From Paucibacter sp. B2R-40 (GTDB taxonomy: Bacteria > Pseudomonadota > Gammaproteobacteria > Burkholderiales > Burkholderiaceae_C), in assembly GCF_025717555.1 (NCBI RefSeq), contig NZ_JAJIRP010000015.1:37645-101644 (forward strand): 64,000 nucleotides of DNA, in the 5' to 3' direction. How positions within the stretch are numbered: the stretch's first letter is position 1; each line of letters begins with the position of its first letter. Shown here in pieces: positions 1 through 8,890 of this stretch. The position numbers were made by a program, and so were the translations under genes. The notes beneath the pieces are model-generated. The model saw only the letters and a list, made by a program, of their open reading frames with translations, did no database searches and was not told the DNA's origin.

Positions 1-884
1 ACGGCGGGCGCGCTCGCATCACCGTGCCGACGCGTCGCTTGAGCCATGCGCAAGCAATCCAAGGTCTGCCAGGGCTGACCGTGTTGCAGGCCGATGTGCA
101 TCAAGCCGGTCAGCTGGAAAGCCTGCTGACCGGCCATGATTTGGTGATCAATCTGATCGCTATTTTGCAAGGCAGCGAGGCCCAGTTTGAGCGCGCGCAT
201 GTGGCTTTGCCGCGCCACTTGGCCAAGGTTTGTGCGGCGACTGGCTTGCGCCGCTTGATCCATGTCAGCGCCCTTGGCGTCGCTGACGATGGCCAGCCTG
301 CACCATCGCGCTACTTGCGCTCCAAGGCTGCGGGCGAGGCCGTGTTGCGCGGGGCGAATTTGGACCTGACATTGCTGCGCCCCTCGGTGGTGTTCGGCGC
401 CGGCGACCACTTTGTCAATCTGTTTGCCAAGTTGCAAGCGGTCTTCCCGGTCTTGCCGCTGGCAGGGGCGCACGTCAAATTCCAGCCGGTCTGGGTGGAG
501 GATGTGGCCGCCGCCATCGTCGCCTGCGTGCTTGACGGCAGCACGGCCGGCCAGACCTTCGAGCTGGCCGGGCCACAAGTACTGAGTCTGGCAGACATTG
601 CGCACCTTGCCGGGCAGATCAGCGGCCATGCGCGGCCCATCTTTGCGCTGCCCGCGCCTTTGGCCTGGGCGCAGGCGGTGGCGATGGAATTGATGCCGGG
701 CGAGCCGTTGATGTCACGCGACAATCTTGCATCCATGCGGGTTGCCAATGTCGCCAGCGGCTTGTTGCCGGGGCTTGAAACCTTGGGGCTAAGCCCTCAA
801 TCGATTGCCGCCGTCGTACCCAGTTACCTGAGCGCAGGCCAAGGATGTGCTCGCCTGGAGGCTTGGCGGGCGGCAAGGCATTGA
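1..884 (+). CDS. NDUFA9-like NAD(P)-binding epimerase/dehydratase (5' truncated)
   Basis: The reading frame is open to the left edge (first whole codon at base 3), so the N-terminus with the glycine-rich nucleotide loop lies outside the window. What remains starts in the usual V-T-V-P-T-R-R-type strand after the first Rossmann helix. It continues through the conserved segments VINLIAIL, HVSALG and SRYLRSKAAGE (Tyr and Lys of an SDR-like site) and LRPSVVFG. This order is typical of the complex I NDUFA9-like extended SDR family, which binds NAD(P)H and is often annotated as an NAD-dependent epimerase. A GTG at base 24 could be taken as a start but would cut the fold. The exact substrate is unknown. 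A strong hairpin spans the stop codon. Confidence 0.85.
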   Translation, partial: GGRARITVPTRRLSHAQAIQGLPGLTVLQADVHQAGQLESLLTGHDLVINLIAILQGSEAQFERAHVALPRHLAKVCAATGLRRLIHVSALGVADDGQPAPSRYLRSKAAGEAVLRGANLDLTLLRPSVVFGAGDHFVNLFAKLQAVFPVLPLAGAHVKFQPVWVEDVAAAIVACVLDGSTAGQTFELAGPQVLSLADIAHLAGQISGHARPIFALPAPLAWAQAVAMELMPGEPLMSRDNLASMRVANVASGLLPGLETLGLSPQSIAAVVPSYLSAGQGCARLEAWRAARH

Positions 885-909
885 TGCTCTTGCGACATCA
901 ATGCCTTGC
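873..909 (+). other. 14-bp perfect inverted repeat across the stop codon of the NDUFA9-like gene
   Basis: GCAAGGCATTGATG (873-886) is matched exactly by CATCAATGCCTTGC (896-909), with a 9-base loop. The TGA stop (882-884) lies in the left arm. No T-run follows, so it is not a classical Rho-independent terminator. It could protect the mRNA 3' end or support Rho-dependent ending. Confidence 0.7.
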
Positions 910-979
910 ATAAACCTCACCCATCAGAGGTCGCCACTTGACTATGCTCAGCCTTCTATTTTTTGAGAGGTGACGGGAC

Positions 980-1660
980 ATGAAACTCTATATCGGCAAC
1001 AAAAATTACTCGTCCTGGTCGATGCGGCCCTGGGTGCTGCTGAAGGCCTTCGGCATCCCCTTTGAGGAGGTCAAGCTGCGCTTTGACTTCACGCCGGGTT
1101 CGGCTTTTTACCAAGCGCTGAACCCGGTCACACCGACGGCCAAGGTGCCGGTCCTGGTCGAAGACGACGGTTTTGCGGTCTGGGACACCTTGGCGATCAC
1201 CGAAGCGATCGCCGAGCTGCACCCCGAGCATGCGATCTGGCCGCAAGACGCCCGCCAGCGCGCCCGTGCCCGCAGTCTGTGCGCCGAAATGCATTGCGGT
1301 TTTGGCAAGCTGCGCGGTCTGTGTCCGATGAATATCGACGCCGATCTGCGCGAAGTCGGCGCCAAACTGCTGAGCACCGAGCCGGGGCTGCACAGCGACC
1401 TGGCGCGCATGGAAGCAATCTGGAGCGAGGCGCTGGCCGCCAGCGGCGGACCCTATCTGTTTGGCGCCTTTGGGGCCACCGACGCCTACTTCGCCCCGGT
1501 CGTGATGCGCATCACGCGCTACGGCCTGCCGCTGAGTGCTACGGGCGCGGCCTATGCAAAGGCTGTCGAGCAGCATCCGGCCGTCGCTGCCTGGGTCCAG
1601 GATGCCCTCGCCGAGCAGGATTTCCTGGACTTCGAAGAGCCCTATCGGCAACAGGCCTGA
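980..1660 (+). CDS. Glutathione S-transferase family protein
   Basis: The product is 226 residues, the normal length for a cytosolic GST. Residues 1-80 form the thioredoxin-like glutathione domain. It includes NYSSWSMRPW (9-18), where a Tyr/Ser pair sits at the usual glutathione-activating place, a cis-Pro strand KVPVLV near 55, and the DTLAITEAI motif near 70 that binds the gamma-glutamyl part. The rest is the helical C-terminal domain. Members conjugate or reduce electrophilic or peroxide substrates with glutathione in the cytosol, and the substrate here cannot be read. The ATG is preceded by GAGAGG and ACGGGA. A terminator follows directly, so it appears to be a single gene. Confidence 0.9.
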   Translation: MKLYIGNKNYSSWSMRPWVLLKAFGIPFEEVKLRFDFTPGSAFYQALNPVTPTAKVPVLVEDDGFAVWDTLAITEAIAELHPEHAIWPQDARQRARARSLCAEMHCGFGKLRGLCPMNIDADLREVGAKLLSTEPGLHSDLARMEAIWSEALAASGGPYLFGAFGATDAYFAPVVMRITRYGLPLSATGAAYAKAVEQHPAVAAWVQDALAEQDFLDFEEPYRQQA

Positions 1661-1683
1661 CCCCATTTCTATCCGCCAAAGAC

Positions 1684-1712
1684 AAAGAGCGCCTCTAGGG
1701 CGCTCTTTATTT
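1684..1712 (+). terminator. Rho-independent terminator after the GST gene
   Basis: The stem AAAGAGCGCC / GGCGCTCTTT (1684-1693 with 1699-1708) has a short loop and ends in TTTATTT. It is nearly symmetric, so it may also serve the convergent PEP-CTERM gene ending at 1758. Confidence 0.85.
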
Positions 1713-1757
1713 CACATCCATCGAGCCTTGCGGCCCGATATCTGTTTTATCTAATGC

Positions 1758-2261
1758 TTAGTCAGCCTTGCGACGGCGGGCCACGAAACCAACAACACCC
1801 AGGCCACCCAACAGCAGGGCGTAGGTGGTTGGCTCAGGAACGGCCGTCACGGCGATCGAGCCTGTGAACCCAACGGTAGAGCCGCCAATGGCTTTGCCGG
1901 TAACAACAATGGTGTGAACCGTGTTGGTCACGGTTGGCACCAGGTATTGCCAGACGTCAACGCCGAAACCCGGTACGGAGAAATCGATCACCGGAGTGAA
2001 CAGATTGCCATCAAAGGTCACGCCGGTCACATCGTAACCAGCTCCGGAGAAGTTGGCGGTAACGAAGCTATTCAGCTGAGTGATTGGGCCCAGACCGGTC
2101 AGGTCCAAAGTGAAGGTATTGATGGCTTGGTTGCCGCCAAAGCTGCCAGCAAAAGTCGTTGCGTCAATAGGCGACAAGACGATAGGAGTGGCGGCCTGCG
2201 CTGCTGCAGCACCGATCACAAACAGAGCCGCAACAGCGGACTTAGCAAAATTCAGTGTCAT
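1758..2261 (-). CDS. PEP-CTERM sorting-domain protein (FxDxF-PEP-like)
   Basis: This is a small secreted protein of 167 residues. The ATG at 2261 is preferred over a longer frame (2291) because it has AAGGGAAA just upstream and gives a clean signal peptide (hydrophobic VAALFVIGAAAAQA, cut before ATP). The middle is a Gly/Thr-rich beta region resembling the FxDxF-PEP family. The C-terminus has the full tripartite sorting signal: VPEP, a hydrophobic helix LLLGGLGVVGF, then ARRRKAD. In this system exosortase removes the tail and the protein goes to the surface or exopolysaccharide matrix. No exosortase is in the window, and the function of the body is unknown. It is transcribed divergently from cca across an intergenic region with repeated CCTAGTT motifs. 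Confidence 0.85.
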   Translation of the reverse strand: MTLNFAKSAVAALFVIGAAAAQAATPIVLSPIDATTFAGSFGGNQAINTFTLDLTGLGPITQLNSFVTANFSGAGYDVTGVTFDGNLFTPVIDFSVPGFGVDVWQYLVPTVTNTVHTIVVTGKAIGGSTVGFTGSIAVTAVPEPTTYALLLGGLGVVGFVARRRKAD

Positions 2262-2341
2262 ATTATTTCCCTTGAAGTAGCCGCACCTCAAGTGGAGGCA
2301 CGAAACTGTTAAAACGCTCAGGTCACAATGTAGCCGCTGCG

Positions 2342-2371
2342 CCTAGTTCGGGCACCCCCTAGTTGGGGGGG
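2342..2371. promoter_or_regulatory. Tandem CCTAGTT elements with G-rich halves between the PEP-CTERM gene and cca
   Basis: CCTAGTTCGGGC (2342-2353) and CCTAGTTGGGGGG (2358-2370) are direct repeats 16 bp apart. The second also forms an inverted repeat CCCCC-TAGTT-GGGGG. The position in a divergent promoter suggests a regulator site. The factor is not known from this window. Confidence 0.4.
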
Positions 2372-2432
2372 ATTCGGCTTATAAATCACTTTAGCGCTTG
2401 AATATGACAATATTCCCACTACCGGAGTCTCC

Positions 2433-3671
2433 GTGAATCAATATTTGGTCGGCGGTGCGGTGCGCGACCGCTTGATGGGCCTGGCCGCCAAAGATCACGA
2501 CTGGGTCGTCGTCGGAGCCGATCCGCAAGCGATGCTGCGAGCCGGCTATCTACCGGTAGGCCGTGATTTCCCGGTTTTTCTGCATCCGCAGACGCATGAG
2601 GAATACGCCTTGGCGCGCACCGAGCGCAAGACCGCCCCCGGTTACCACGGCTTTGACTTTCAGGCTTCACCCGAGGTGACGCTGGAGCAAGACCTGGCGC
2701 GGCGTGACCTGACGATCAATGCGATGGCGCAGGACGACGCCGGCACCGTCATCGACCCTTATGGTGGTCAGCAGGATTTGATCGACAAGGTTTTGCGCCA
2801 TGTTTCGCCGGCCTTTGCCGAGGATCCGGTGCGCATCTTGCGCCTGGCACGCTTCGCGGCACGCTTTGCCGACTTCAGCGTCGCACCCGAAACCCTGGCC
2901 TTGATGCGGCAGATGGTGGTGGATGGCGAGGTCGATGCCTTGGTGGCCGAGCGGGTATGGCAGGAATTTGCGCGCGGACTGATGGAGGCCAGGCCATCGA
3001 GAATGCTGGAGGTCTTGCGTGACTGCGGCGCGCTGGCGCGACTCAGCCCCGAAGTGGACGCTTTGTTCGGCGTGCCGCAGCCCGAGGCGCATCACCCTGA
3101 GATCGACACCGGCGCCCATGTGCTGCTGGTACTGAACCAATGCGCCACCCAGGCCGCGCCGCTGACCGTGCGCTACGCCTGCCTCTGCCACGACCTGGGC
3201 AAGGCGCTGACGCCTGCAGAGCTGTTGCCGCGCCACATCGGCCATGAGGGCCGCAGCGTGCCGCTGCTCAAGCGCCTGAGCGAGCGCTGGCGTGTGCCGA
3301 CCGATTGCCGCGAACTGGCCGAGTTGGTCGCACGCGAGCACACCCATGTCCATCAGAGCGAGGGCTTCAGCGCTGAGGCGCGGCTGCGGCTGCTGGAGCG
3401 CTGCGACGCTTGGCGTCGGCCGGAGCGCTTCGAGCAAATGCTCTGGGCCTGCGAATGCGATGCCCGGGGCCGACTGGGCCTGGAGCAGCGCCCTTATCCG
3501 CAACGTGAGCGTTTGCAGCGGGACTTGCAGGCGACGCTGGCCGTTGACCTGAGCGCAGTCAGTGCCGCCGCTTTGGCCGAAGGCAAGCGCGGGCCGGCGA
3601 TTGGGCGGGCCGTGCAGACGGCGCGCCTGAACGCCCTGCTGGCCCTACCAGCCGAACTACAGGCTGTGTGA
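2433..3671 (+). CDS. cca: Multifunctional CCA tRNA nucleotidyltransferase / phosphohydrolase
   Basis: The 412-residue product matches the long proteobacterial Cca. It adds or repairs the 3'-CCA end of tRNAs and also carries phosphatase/phosphodiesterase activity. The N-terminal polymerase-beta-like head has GGAVRD (7-12), DHD (21-23, metal binding) and [10 protein letters not shown] near 90. The HD domain is present with CHDLGK (His253, Asp254). The start is GTG at 2433, with GGAG seven bases before it. Its 3' end overlaps the convergent MidA-like gene by 15 bases, so the two transcripts have complementary ends. Confidence 0.95.
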   Translation: MNQYLVGGAVRDRLMGLAAKDHDWVVVGADPQAMLRAGYLPVGRDFPVFLHPQTHEEYALARTERKTAPGYHGFDFQASPEVTLEQDLARRDLTINAMAQDDAGTVIDPYGGQQDLIDKVLRHVSPAFAEDPVRILRLARFAARFADFSVAPETLALMRQMVVDGEVDALVAERVWQEFARGLMEARPSRMLEVLRDCGALARLSPEVDALFGVPQPEAHHPEIDTGAHVLLVLNQCATQAAPLTVRYACLCHDLGKALTPAELLPRHIGHEGRSVPLLKRLSERWRVPTDCRELAELVAREHTHVHQSEGFSAEARLRLLERCDAWRRPERFEQMLWACECDARGRLGLEQRPYPQRERLQRDLQATLAVDLSAVSAAALAEGKRGPAIGRAVQTARLNALLALPAELQAV

Positions 3672-4775
3672 GCGGTCACCGGCGCTGAAGCCCATAGCGT
3701 CAAAACCGTCACCGGTCGCAAAGCCTATGACCTTGAACAACTCGCCCATCTCGTGCTCGGCGATCAATTTGTGCGCCATCACGCGCTCGGCCAAGCTGGC
3801 TGTTTCCAATAAAGCCGCCAGGCCGCAGTTGAACAAGAAGTGAGCCTGATTGGTGTAGCCAAGCACAGTCAAACCGGCATCTTGGCCGGCCAGCGCAATG
3901 CCACTGAAATTGACATGGGCGGTGATATCTTTTTGCCCCAGCAAGACCAAAGGGTCCGCATCGGCGCGGTGTTCGTGGTGGCACATCAAGGTGCCGCCTG
4001 AGCGTTGCGGGTGGTAATACTCGGCCTCGGGGAAACCGTAGTCGATCAGGAACACCGCGCCACGCCGCAAGCTGGCCGCCAATGTACGAACAAAAGCTTC
4101 CGCCTGGGCGTGAATTTCGGTCACGGTGCCAGGCGCGAAGTGCAGGACATCCGCCACCGGAGGCAGCGCCGCGCCCGGTCTGTCTGCAAAAGCGAGGGCG
4201 CCAGTTTGCTCATCGACGACAACGCCGCGCTCGGCCCAAGCCCGCCCATCAAAAGCCAAGAGCTGCACCGGCATGGCGTCCAGGACTTCGTTGCCCAGCA
4301 CCACGCCCTCGAAGGCCTCGGGCAGTTGGTCCAGCCAGCGCACCTTGCCGCTCCAGGCGCTCAGGCGCTCGGCTTGGCGCTGGCGCAGGCTGCCGGACAG
4401 ATCGACGATGTTGTAACTGCTAATTTGCTGGCCTTGCTCGTCAAGTGCCTGCAGCACTTGCGCGGCCAGCGCGCCGGTGCCGGCCCCGAATTCCCACACC
4501 TCGTCAGTGGCGGTGGCCGCCAAGGCCTGGCCGACCTGAGCGGCCAGTGCGCGGCCAAACAGGGGTGACATTTCGGGCGCGGTGACAAAGTCGGAGCCCC
4601 CCTCTTTGGCGCTGGGCATGAGCCCGAACTTGCGCCGCTGGTTGCTGTAGTAACCCAGACCAGGCGCATACAGCGCCAGCGCCATGAACTGATCAAAGCC
4701 CAGCCAACCGCCAGCCTCATTGATGGCCTGGCGTATCTTTTGATCCAGCAGACTGTCGGATTTGCTGACGGTCAT
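3657..4775 (-). CDS. MidA/NDUFAF7-family SAM-dependent methyltransferase
   Basis: The 372-residue product is a class I SAM methyltransferase of the DUF185/MidA family. Mitochondrial NDUFAF7 methylates an arginine of complex I subunit NDUFS2, but the bacterial target is not established. Visible markers are [25 protein letters not shown] and the SAM loop [10 protein letters not shown] near residue 95, then [13 protein letters not shown] and [17 protein letters not shown]. The start at 4775 is chosen because its ATG overlaps the stop of the GGDEF/EAL gene (ATGA, 4772-4775). A six-codon longer start exists at 4793 but would reach further into the upstream gene. It is last in a chain of coupled genes and converges with cca. 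Confidence 0.88.
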   Translation of the reverse strand: MTVSKSDSLLDQKIRQAINEAGGWLGFDQFMALALYAPGLGYYSNQRRKFGLMPSAKEGGSDFVTAPEMSPLFGRALAAQVGQALAATATDEVWEFGAGTGALAAQVLQALDEQGQQISSYNIVDLSGSLRQRQAERLSAWSGKVRWLDQLPEAFEGVVLGNEVLDAMPVQLLAFDGRAWAERGVVVDEQTGALAFADRPGAALPPVADVLHFAPGTVTEIHAQAEAFVRTLAASLRRGAVFLIDYGFPEAEYYHPQRSGGTLMCHHEHRADADPLVLLGQKDITAHVNFSGIALAGQDAGLTVLGYTNQAHFLFNCGLAALLETASLAERVMAHKLIAEHEMGELFKVIGFATGDGFDAMGFSAGDRSHSL

Positions 4776-6829
4776 GAGCGCTGCACCAACCAATGTTCAA
4801 AGGCCTGCGCCGACATCGGCTCGCCGATCATTTCGCCCTGCAGGCCATCGCAACCCCACTCAAGCAACAAGTCGCGTTGCGCGACGCTCCTGACACCCTC
4901 GGCACTGACCTGCAGCCCCAGGCCCGAGGCCATCTGAATCACGGCCCGCACAATGGCCGCCGCGCCTTTGTCCGCCGGCAAGGGGGCCACAAAGCTCTGA
5001 TCGATCTTGAGCTTGTCCAGCGGCAGCCGGGTCAGGTGCGCCAAAGAGGTGTAGCCGGTGCCGAAGTCATCGACCGACACCGTCAGGCCCAAGGCCCGCA
5101 AGGCCGCCAGCGTTGCCGGCGCACTGGCAATTTCATCCATCAACATGCGCTCGGTCAGCTCCAGCTCCAGCCAAGCGCCGGGCACACCCACGTCACTCAA
5201 GATCTTGGCCACCAACTCGGCGAAACCATCTAGGCGGAACTCCATGCGGGAGAGGTTGACGGCGATGCGCACCGGGGCGATGCCGCTTTGATGCCAGGCA
5301 CGCGCCTGCTCGGCTGCCGCACGCATCACCCAAGCCCCCAGATCCAACATCAGCCGATGCCGCTCGGCCACGTCGATGAAAGCATCGGGGCCGAGCAGGC
5401 CGCGCTGCGGATGCCGCCAGCGCAGCAAAGCCTCGGCCCCAACCAGCGCGCCGGTGGCCGCAGCCACCTGCGGCTGAAAGTACAGCACGAACTCATTGCG
5501 TTCGATCGCCTGCACCAATTGACTCTCCAGCACCAACTCCGCATAGGCGCTGTCGGCTTGGCTGGGCTCATAAAAACAATAGCTGGCGCGCCCCTTGGCC
5601 TTGGCCAGATACATGGCCATATCGGCATGTTGAATCAGGTCCTCGGCCCTGGCGCCATGGGCCGGATACATCGCCACGCCGATCGACGGCGTGACGGTCA
5701 GCACGCAGCCGTCGGCGGTGACCGGCACTTCGACCACGGCCAGCAGCGCCATCAGCACCACCAGCACATCGGAGCGCGACTGCACATCGCCCAGCAGAAT
5801 GACAAATTCATCGCCACCAAAACGCGCCACCAGATCGGTCGCGCGCAGGCATTCACTGATGCGCTCGGCCACCGTTTTCAAGACCTTGTCGCCTTCCAGA
5901 TGCCCAAGCGAATCATTGACACGCTTGAAGTTATCCAGGTCGATGAAGAGCAGCGCCAGCTGATGCGGCGCCTGCGCTGCCGCGTAGATCAAGGCCTGCA
6001 CCTGCTCCATAAAGGCACTACGGTTCAACAAGCCGGTCAGATCATCGTGATGGGCAAGATAATGGATGCGGGCCTGTGCGGCCAGACGCTCGCTGATGTC
6101 GCGCACGATCGTCATGCGCAGGCGCTCGCCCTTGCGCACCAAGGTGCGAACGATGAATTCGACCGCAATCCTATGCCCATCCCGGTGCAGCATCGCGGAC
6201 TCATAGCTGAGCTCATGGCCTGCGCTCATCACCGCGCTGACTTTGGCTCGCTCCTCCGGGCTGACGAAATCCAGCGCGGTTCGCCCGATCAATTCCTGCA
6301 GACCGTAGCCCAGCAACTGGCACAGCGGCGGGTTGACGTCAGTAATCAAACCGGCACGGTGAAAGACGATGCCTTCGACCGAGGCCCGCATGAACTTCTC
6401 CAGCCGGGCTTCGGACTCAAGCGCCGCGATATCGGACAGATCGCGCGGCGAACTGTCCGATAGCTGCACCAGACATAGGGCCACTTCGCCGTCCGCATCT
6501 AACTGAGGAATCAAACTGACCCAAGTCCAACGCCGGGCAGCATCGACAGGCAACAACTCCCGCTCATAGTGGACCGGCAGCCGCTCGTGCAACAGGCGCT
6601 CGACATAGGGCTGAATCAACTGCGCTGCCGCCGCACCTATGACCTCGGCAAAGCTCAGGCCCAGCACCGATTGTTCATCGAAGCCAAAAGCCTTCGCATA
6701 GGCTTGATTGGCAAACAAACAGCGCAAACTCTTGGCGTCGTACAGCGCCAACAGCATGCCGGCATTGTCGGCGATGAGCCGCAGCCAATGCCCGGCTTGG
6801 GCAGGCTGAGGCACGAGCGCTGCGCTCAT
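4772..6829 (-). CDS. PAS-PAS-GGDEF-EAL cyclic-di-GMP signalling protein
   Basis: This is a 685-residue cytoplasmic sensor with no membrane segment. Two PAS-like domains (about 15-125 and 145-250) precede GGDEF (about 255-415) and EAL (about 430-680). The cyclase motif is intact (GGDEF near 338), with an inhibitory-site RATD five residues before it. The phosphodiesterase half keeps EALLRW, NLSRMEF, ELELTE, DDFGTGY, KLKID and the late Glu in SAEG, so both activities are possible. The start at 6829 is favoured by ATGA overlap with the upstream glycosylase stop. A TM-free dual enzyme inside a tRNA-modification/DNA-repair chain is unexpected. The signal sensed by the PAS domains is unknown. Confidence 0.92.
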   Translation of the reverse strand: MSAALVPQPAQAGHWLRLIADNAGMLLALYDAKSLRCLFANQAYAKAFGFDEQSVLGLSFAEVIGAAAAQLIQPYVERLLHERLPVHYERELLPVDAARRWTWVSLIPQLDADGEVALCLVQLSDSSPRDLSDIAALESEARLEKFMRASVEGIVFHRAGLITDVNPPLCQLLGYGLQELIGRTALDFVSPEERAKVSAVMSAGHELSYESAMLHRDGHRIAVEFIVRTLVRKGERLRMTIVRDISERLAAQARIHYLAHHDDLTGLLNRSAFMEQVQALIYAAAQAPHQLALLFIDLDNFKRVNDSLGHLEGDKVLKTVAERISECLRATDLVARFGGDEFVILLGDVQSRSDVLVVLMALLAVVEVPVTADGCVLTVTPSIGVAMYPAHGARAEDLIQHADMAMYLAKAKGRASYCFYEPSQADSAYAELVLESQLVQAIERNEFVLYFQPQVAAATGALVGAEALLRWRHPQRGLLGPDAFIDVAERHRLMLDLGAWVMRAAAEQARAWHQSGIAPVRIAVNLSRMEFRLDGFAELVAKILSDVGVPGAWLELELTERMLMDEIASAPATLAALRALGLTVSVDDFGTGYTSLAHLTRLPLDKLKIDQSFVAPLPADKGAAAIVRAVIQMASGLGLQVSAEGVRSVAQRDLLLEWGCDGLQGEMIGEPMSAQAFEHWLVQRS

Positions 6830-7644
6830 GGTGGACCCAGCCCTTGCAGCGTCGCCCGCGCCAGGCACAGATCCTCCCAAGCGCGCGCCTTTTCGCCCAG
6901 ATTTCGCAGCAAATAGCTGGGGGCCAGCGTGACGATCACCGGCGTGCCTTGGTAGTCATGTACACGCCCGCGCAGCCGGCCCAGCGGCTCGCTGCTGCCC
7001 AGCAGGGTCTGCACAGCCATACGCCCCATGGCCAAAATGATGCGCGGCTTCAACAATTCGATTTGCCGCGCCAAGAAGGGGTGGCATTGCTGCAACTCCG
7101 TCGCACCGGGCGTGCTGCCGGGCGGCGGTCGGCACTTCAAGGCCGAGCTCAGATACACCTGCCGCTCAGGGGGTAAATCGGCATCCGGGCCTGCGTCAAT
7201 GGACAGATTGATCGCGCGCAACATATTGCCCAGCAACTGGGCGGCCTGGCCGGCAAAGGGCTGGCCTTGCGCATCTTCTTGCTCACCCGGCGCCTCGCCC
7301 ACGACCAGCCAATGTGCGCTGCTCGGCCCGGCACCAAACACGCTATTGCTGCGCCCAGCGCACAAGCCGCAGGCTCGGCATGCGGCCGCGCTGCTGCGCA
7401 ACTCGTCCCAGTCCATGTGCGCGATGGCGGGCAAACGCGTCGTCTGAGCGGCAACAGGCGGCTGCACTTCAAGCACCGCAGGTGGCCGCAAAGTCGCCGG
7501 CAAGGCCTGCACTGCCGCGACGGCTGGGGGCGCCTCGGCGGGGGCCAACACCGGCTCCGGCTCAGCTGGCAGCGTCGCGACTGGCGACCACACCCGCAAG
7601 CCCATCTCGGCCAACATCGCGCGTTGCCGCTCGTCCCAGCTCAC
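6826..7644 (-). CDS. Uracil-DNA glycosylase, family 4-like, Fe-S
   Basis: The 272-residue product removes uracil from DNA. Four cysteines for a [4Fe-4S] cluster are visible: CRAC, then LKCRPP, then QCHPFL. Motif 1 is GEAPGEQEDAQGQPFAG. A Pro/Ala-rich linker (roughly 25-75) separates a short N-terminal piece from the catalytic domain, an arrangement common in Burkholderiales versions. The second catalytic motif, usually H-P-(A/S), reads LAPSYLLR here: the codon is GCC (Ala) where His is expected. That may reduce or alter activity. It overlaps rimI upstream and the GGDEF/EAL gene downstream by ATGA. Confidence 0.88.
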   Translation of the reverse strand: MSWDERQRAMLAEMGLRVWSPVATLPAEPEPVLAPAEAPPAVAAVQALPATLRPPAVLEVQPPVAAQTTRLPAIAHMDWDELRSSAAACRACGLCAGRSNSVFGAGPSSAHWLVVGEAPGEQEDAQGQPFAGQAAQLLGNMLRAINLSIDAGPDADLPPERQVYLSSALKCRPPPGSTPGATELQQCHPFLARQIELLKPRIILAMGRMAVQTLLGSSEPLGRLRGRVHDYQGTPVIVTLAPSYLLRNLGEKARAWEDLCLARATLQGLGPP

Positions 7645-8135
7645 GGCGCCACCGCCAAGCTCATCAGCAGCGCATCTTCACGCGGACCCTGCAAGACCGG
7701 GTAGTAGGCACGCCGCAGGCCCATCTCAACAAAGCCATAGCGACGATAAACCTCGCGCGCACGCAGGTTGCTGACGCGCACCTCCAACCACAGCTGCGGG
7801 CAAGCTTGCTCGCGGCAACTGGCACACAGCGCGTCCAGCATCAAGCGCGCCAAACCCCTGCCCTGCTGCTCCGGCACCACCGAGAGATTGAGCAGATGCA
7901 TCTCGTCCACGCCCTTCATGGCGAGAAAATAGCCGAGCAAATGAGTCTGTGAATCGCGCAGGGCCGGCACATTGCGCAGCACAAAGGCTTCATAGCCCGC
8001 TGCCAGCGAATCTATGAAATTGCCCTCGGTCCAGGGCATTTCATAGACCCGGCGCTCAACTGAAAGTACTTCGGCCACATCCGCGACGCGCATGCGGCTC
8101 AAGCGCGAGACTGCGTCCGCCAGCTGGGCGCTCAT
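7641..8135 (-). CDS. rimI: Ribosomal protein bS18-alanine N-acetyltransferase
   Basis: This GNAT-fold protein of 164 residues acetylates the N-terminal Ala of ribosomal protein S18. The acetyl-CoA loop is QQGRGLARLML. The C-terminal block LEVRVSN..A...YRRYGF...GLRRAYY is characteristic of RimI. Its start overlaps the tsaB stop (ATGA at 8132-8135) and its stop overlaps the glycosylase start. The tsaB-rimI pairing is widespread in bacteria and strengthens both calls. Confidence 0.93.
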   Translation of the reverse strand: MSAQLADAVSRLSRMRVADVAEVLSVERRVYEMPWTEGNFIDSLAAGYEAFVLRNVPALRDSQTHLLGYFLAMKGVDEMHLLNLSVVPEQQGRGLARLMLDALCASCREQACPQLWLEVRVSNLRAREVYRRYGFVEMGLRRAYYPVLQGPREDALLMSLAVAP

Positions 8136-8860
8136 GGGCTCACGCGCGCCGCCAGACGCTCCGCCGTGGTTTGCGCGACTTTGTCGCGGACATAGACCGG
8201 CATCGCTTCAGCTGCATCGACTTGCGCGCCGGCAGCCCAAGCCTGCGCCGCCAAGGTGGCCAAGGCCGCTGCGCGGGATTGGCTGCGGGGCCACAAACGG
8301 CAGCTGGGCTGTTCGGCCAGCGCAAGCTGATCGGCAAACACCGCCAGGGCCGAGCCCGCCACGGCCACCGGGGGCTGAACCAGCCACGCGTCGCAAAGAC
8401 GGGCCGGCGTGTAAAGCGCCGGTTCTACTTCAGTCGACCAAACGCCTAGCCTCCACGCATAGCATGCCGCATAAATTTCGCCCATGCGCGCATCCATGGC
8501 CACCCAGACCGAGCCCGTCAGGGCTTGCCCAGCAGTTTCGGCCTGCTGGCGCGCATCTTCGGCAACCAGCATCAAACTATCGATCGCCAGCACCGGCTTC
8601 ACCGCGCCAAACGCCAAGCCCTGCACCACCGCGCAGGCCGCACGCAAGCCGGTGAACGCGCCGGGACCACGGCCGAACGCAATCGCGTCCACAGCCGCCA
8701 AACTCAGACCCGCAGCGGCCAGCAAGGCCAATGCTTCAGGGACCAAACGGGCCGAGGCCTGTGCGCCGCCTTCAGCCTCAAACAGCCAGCGCCCCTCCGG
8801 GCTTGTCAGCGCCAGGGCCATTGTTTCGGTCGAACTATCCAGGGCCAGCAATATGCTCAT
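8132..8860 (-). CDS. tsaB: tRNA threonylcarbamoyladenosine biosynthesis protein TsaB
   Basis: The 242-residue product is the scaffold subunit of the TsaBDE complex that makes t6A37 in ANN-decoding tRNAs. It has the ASKHA N-terminus ILLALDSSTETMALAL and the family motif GRGPGAFTGLR. The metal-binding histidines of TsaD are absent, as expected for TsaB. The ATG at 8860 is selected because homologues begin at this M-S-x-L-L-A-x-D segment; an eight-residue extension to 8884 has nothing to support it. It is the first gene of a five-member coupled chain. The Sua5/TsaC partner for the first t6A step lies nearby (9945-10922). Confidence 0.93.
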   Translation of the reverse strand: MSILLALDSSTETMALALTSPEGRWLFEAEGGAQASARLVPEALALLAAAGLSLAAVDAIAFGRGPGAFTGLRAACAVVQGLAFGAVKPVLAIDSLMLVAEDARQQAETAGQALTGSVWVAMDARMGEIYAACYAWRLGVWSTEVEPALYTPARLCDAWLVQPPVAVAGSALAVFADQLALAEQPSCRLWPRSQSRAAALATLAAQAWAAGAQVDAAEAMPVYVRDKVAQTTAERLAARVSP

Positions 8861-8890
8861 GTCGGCAGTGTAAATGGGGGGCATCCAGAA

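Noticed and set aside
5288..6463. 391-codon open frame on the plus strand
   Set aside because: Antisense to the GGDEF/EAL gene; His- and Gln-rich shadow.
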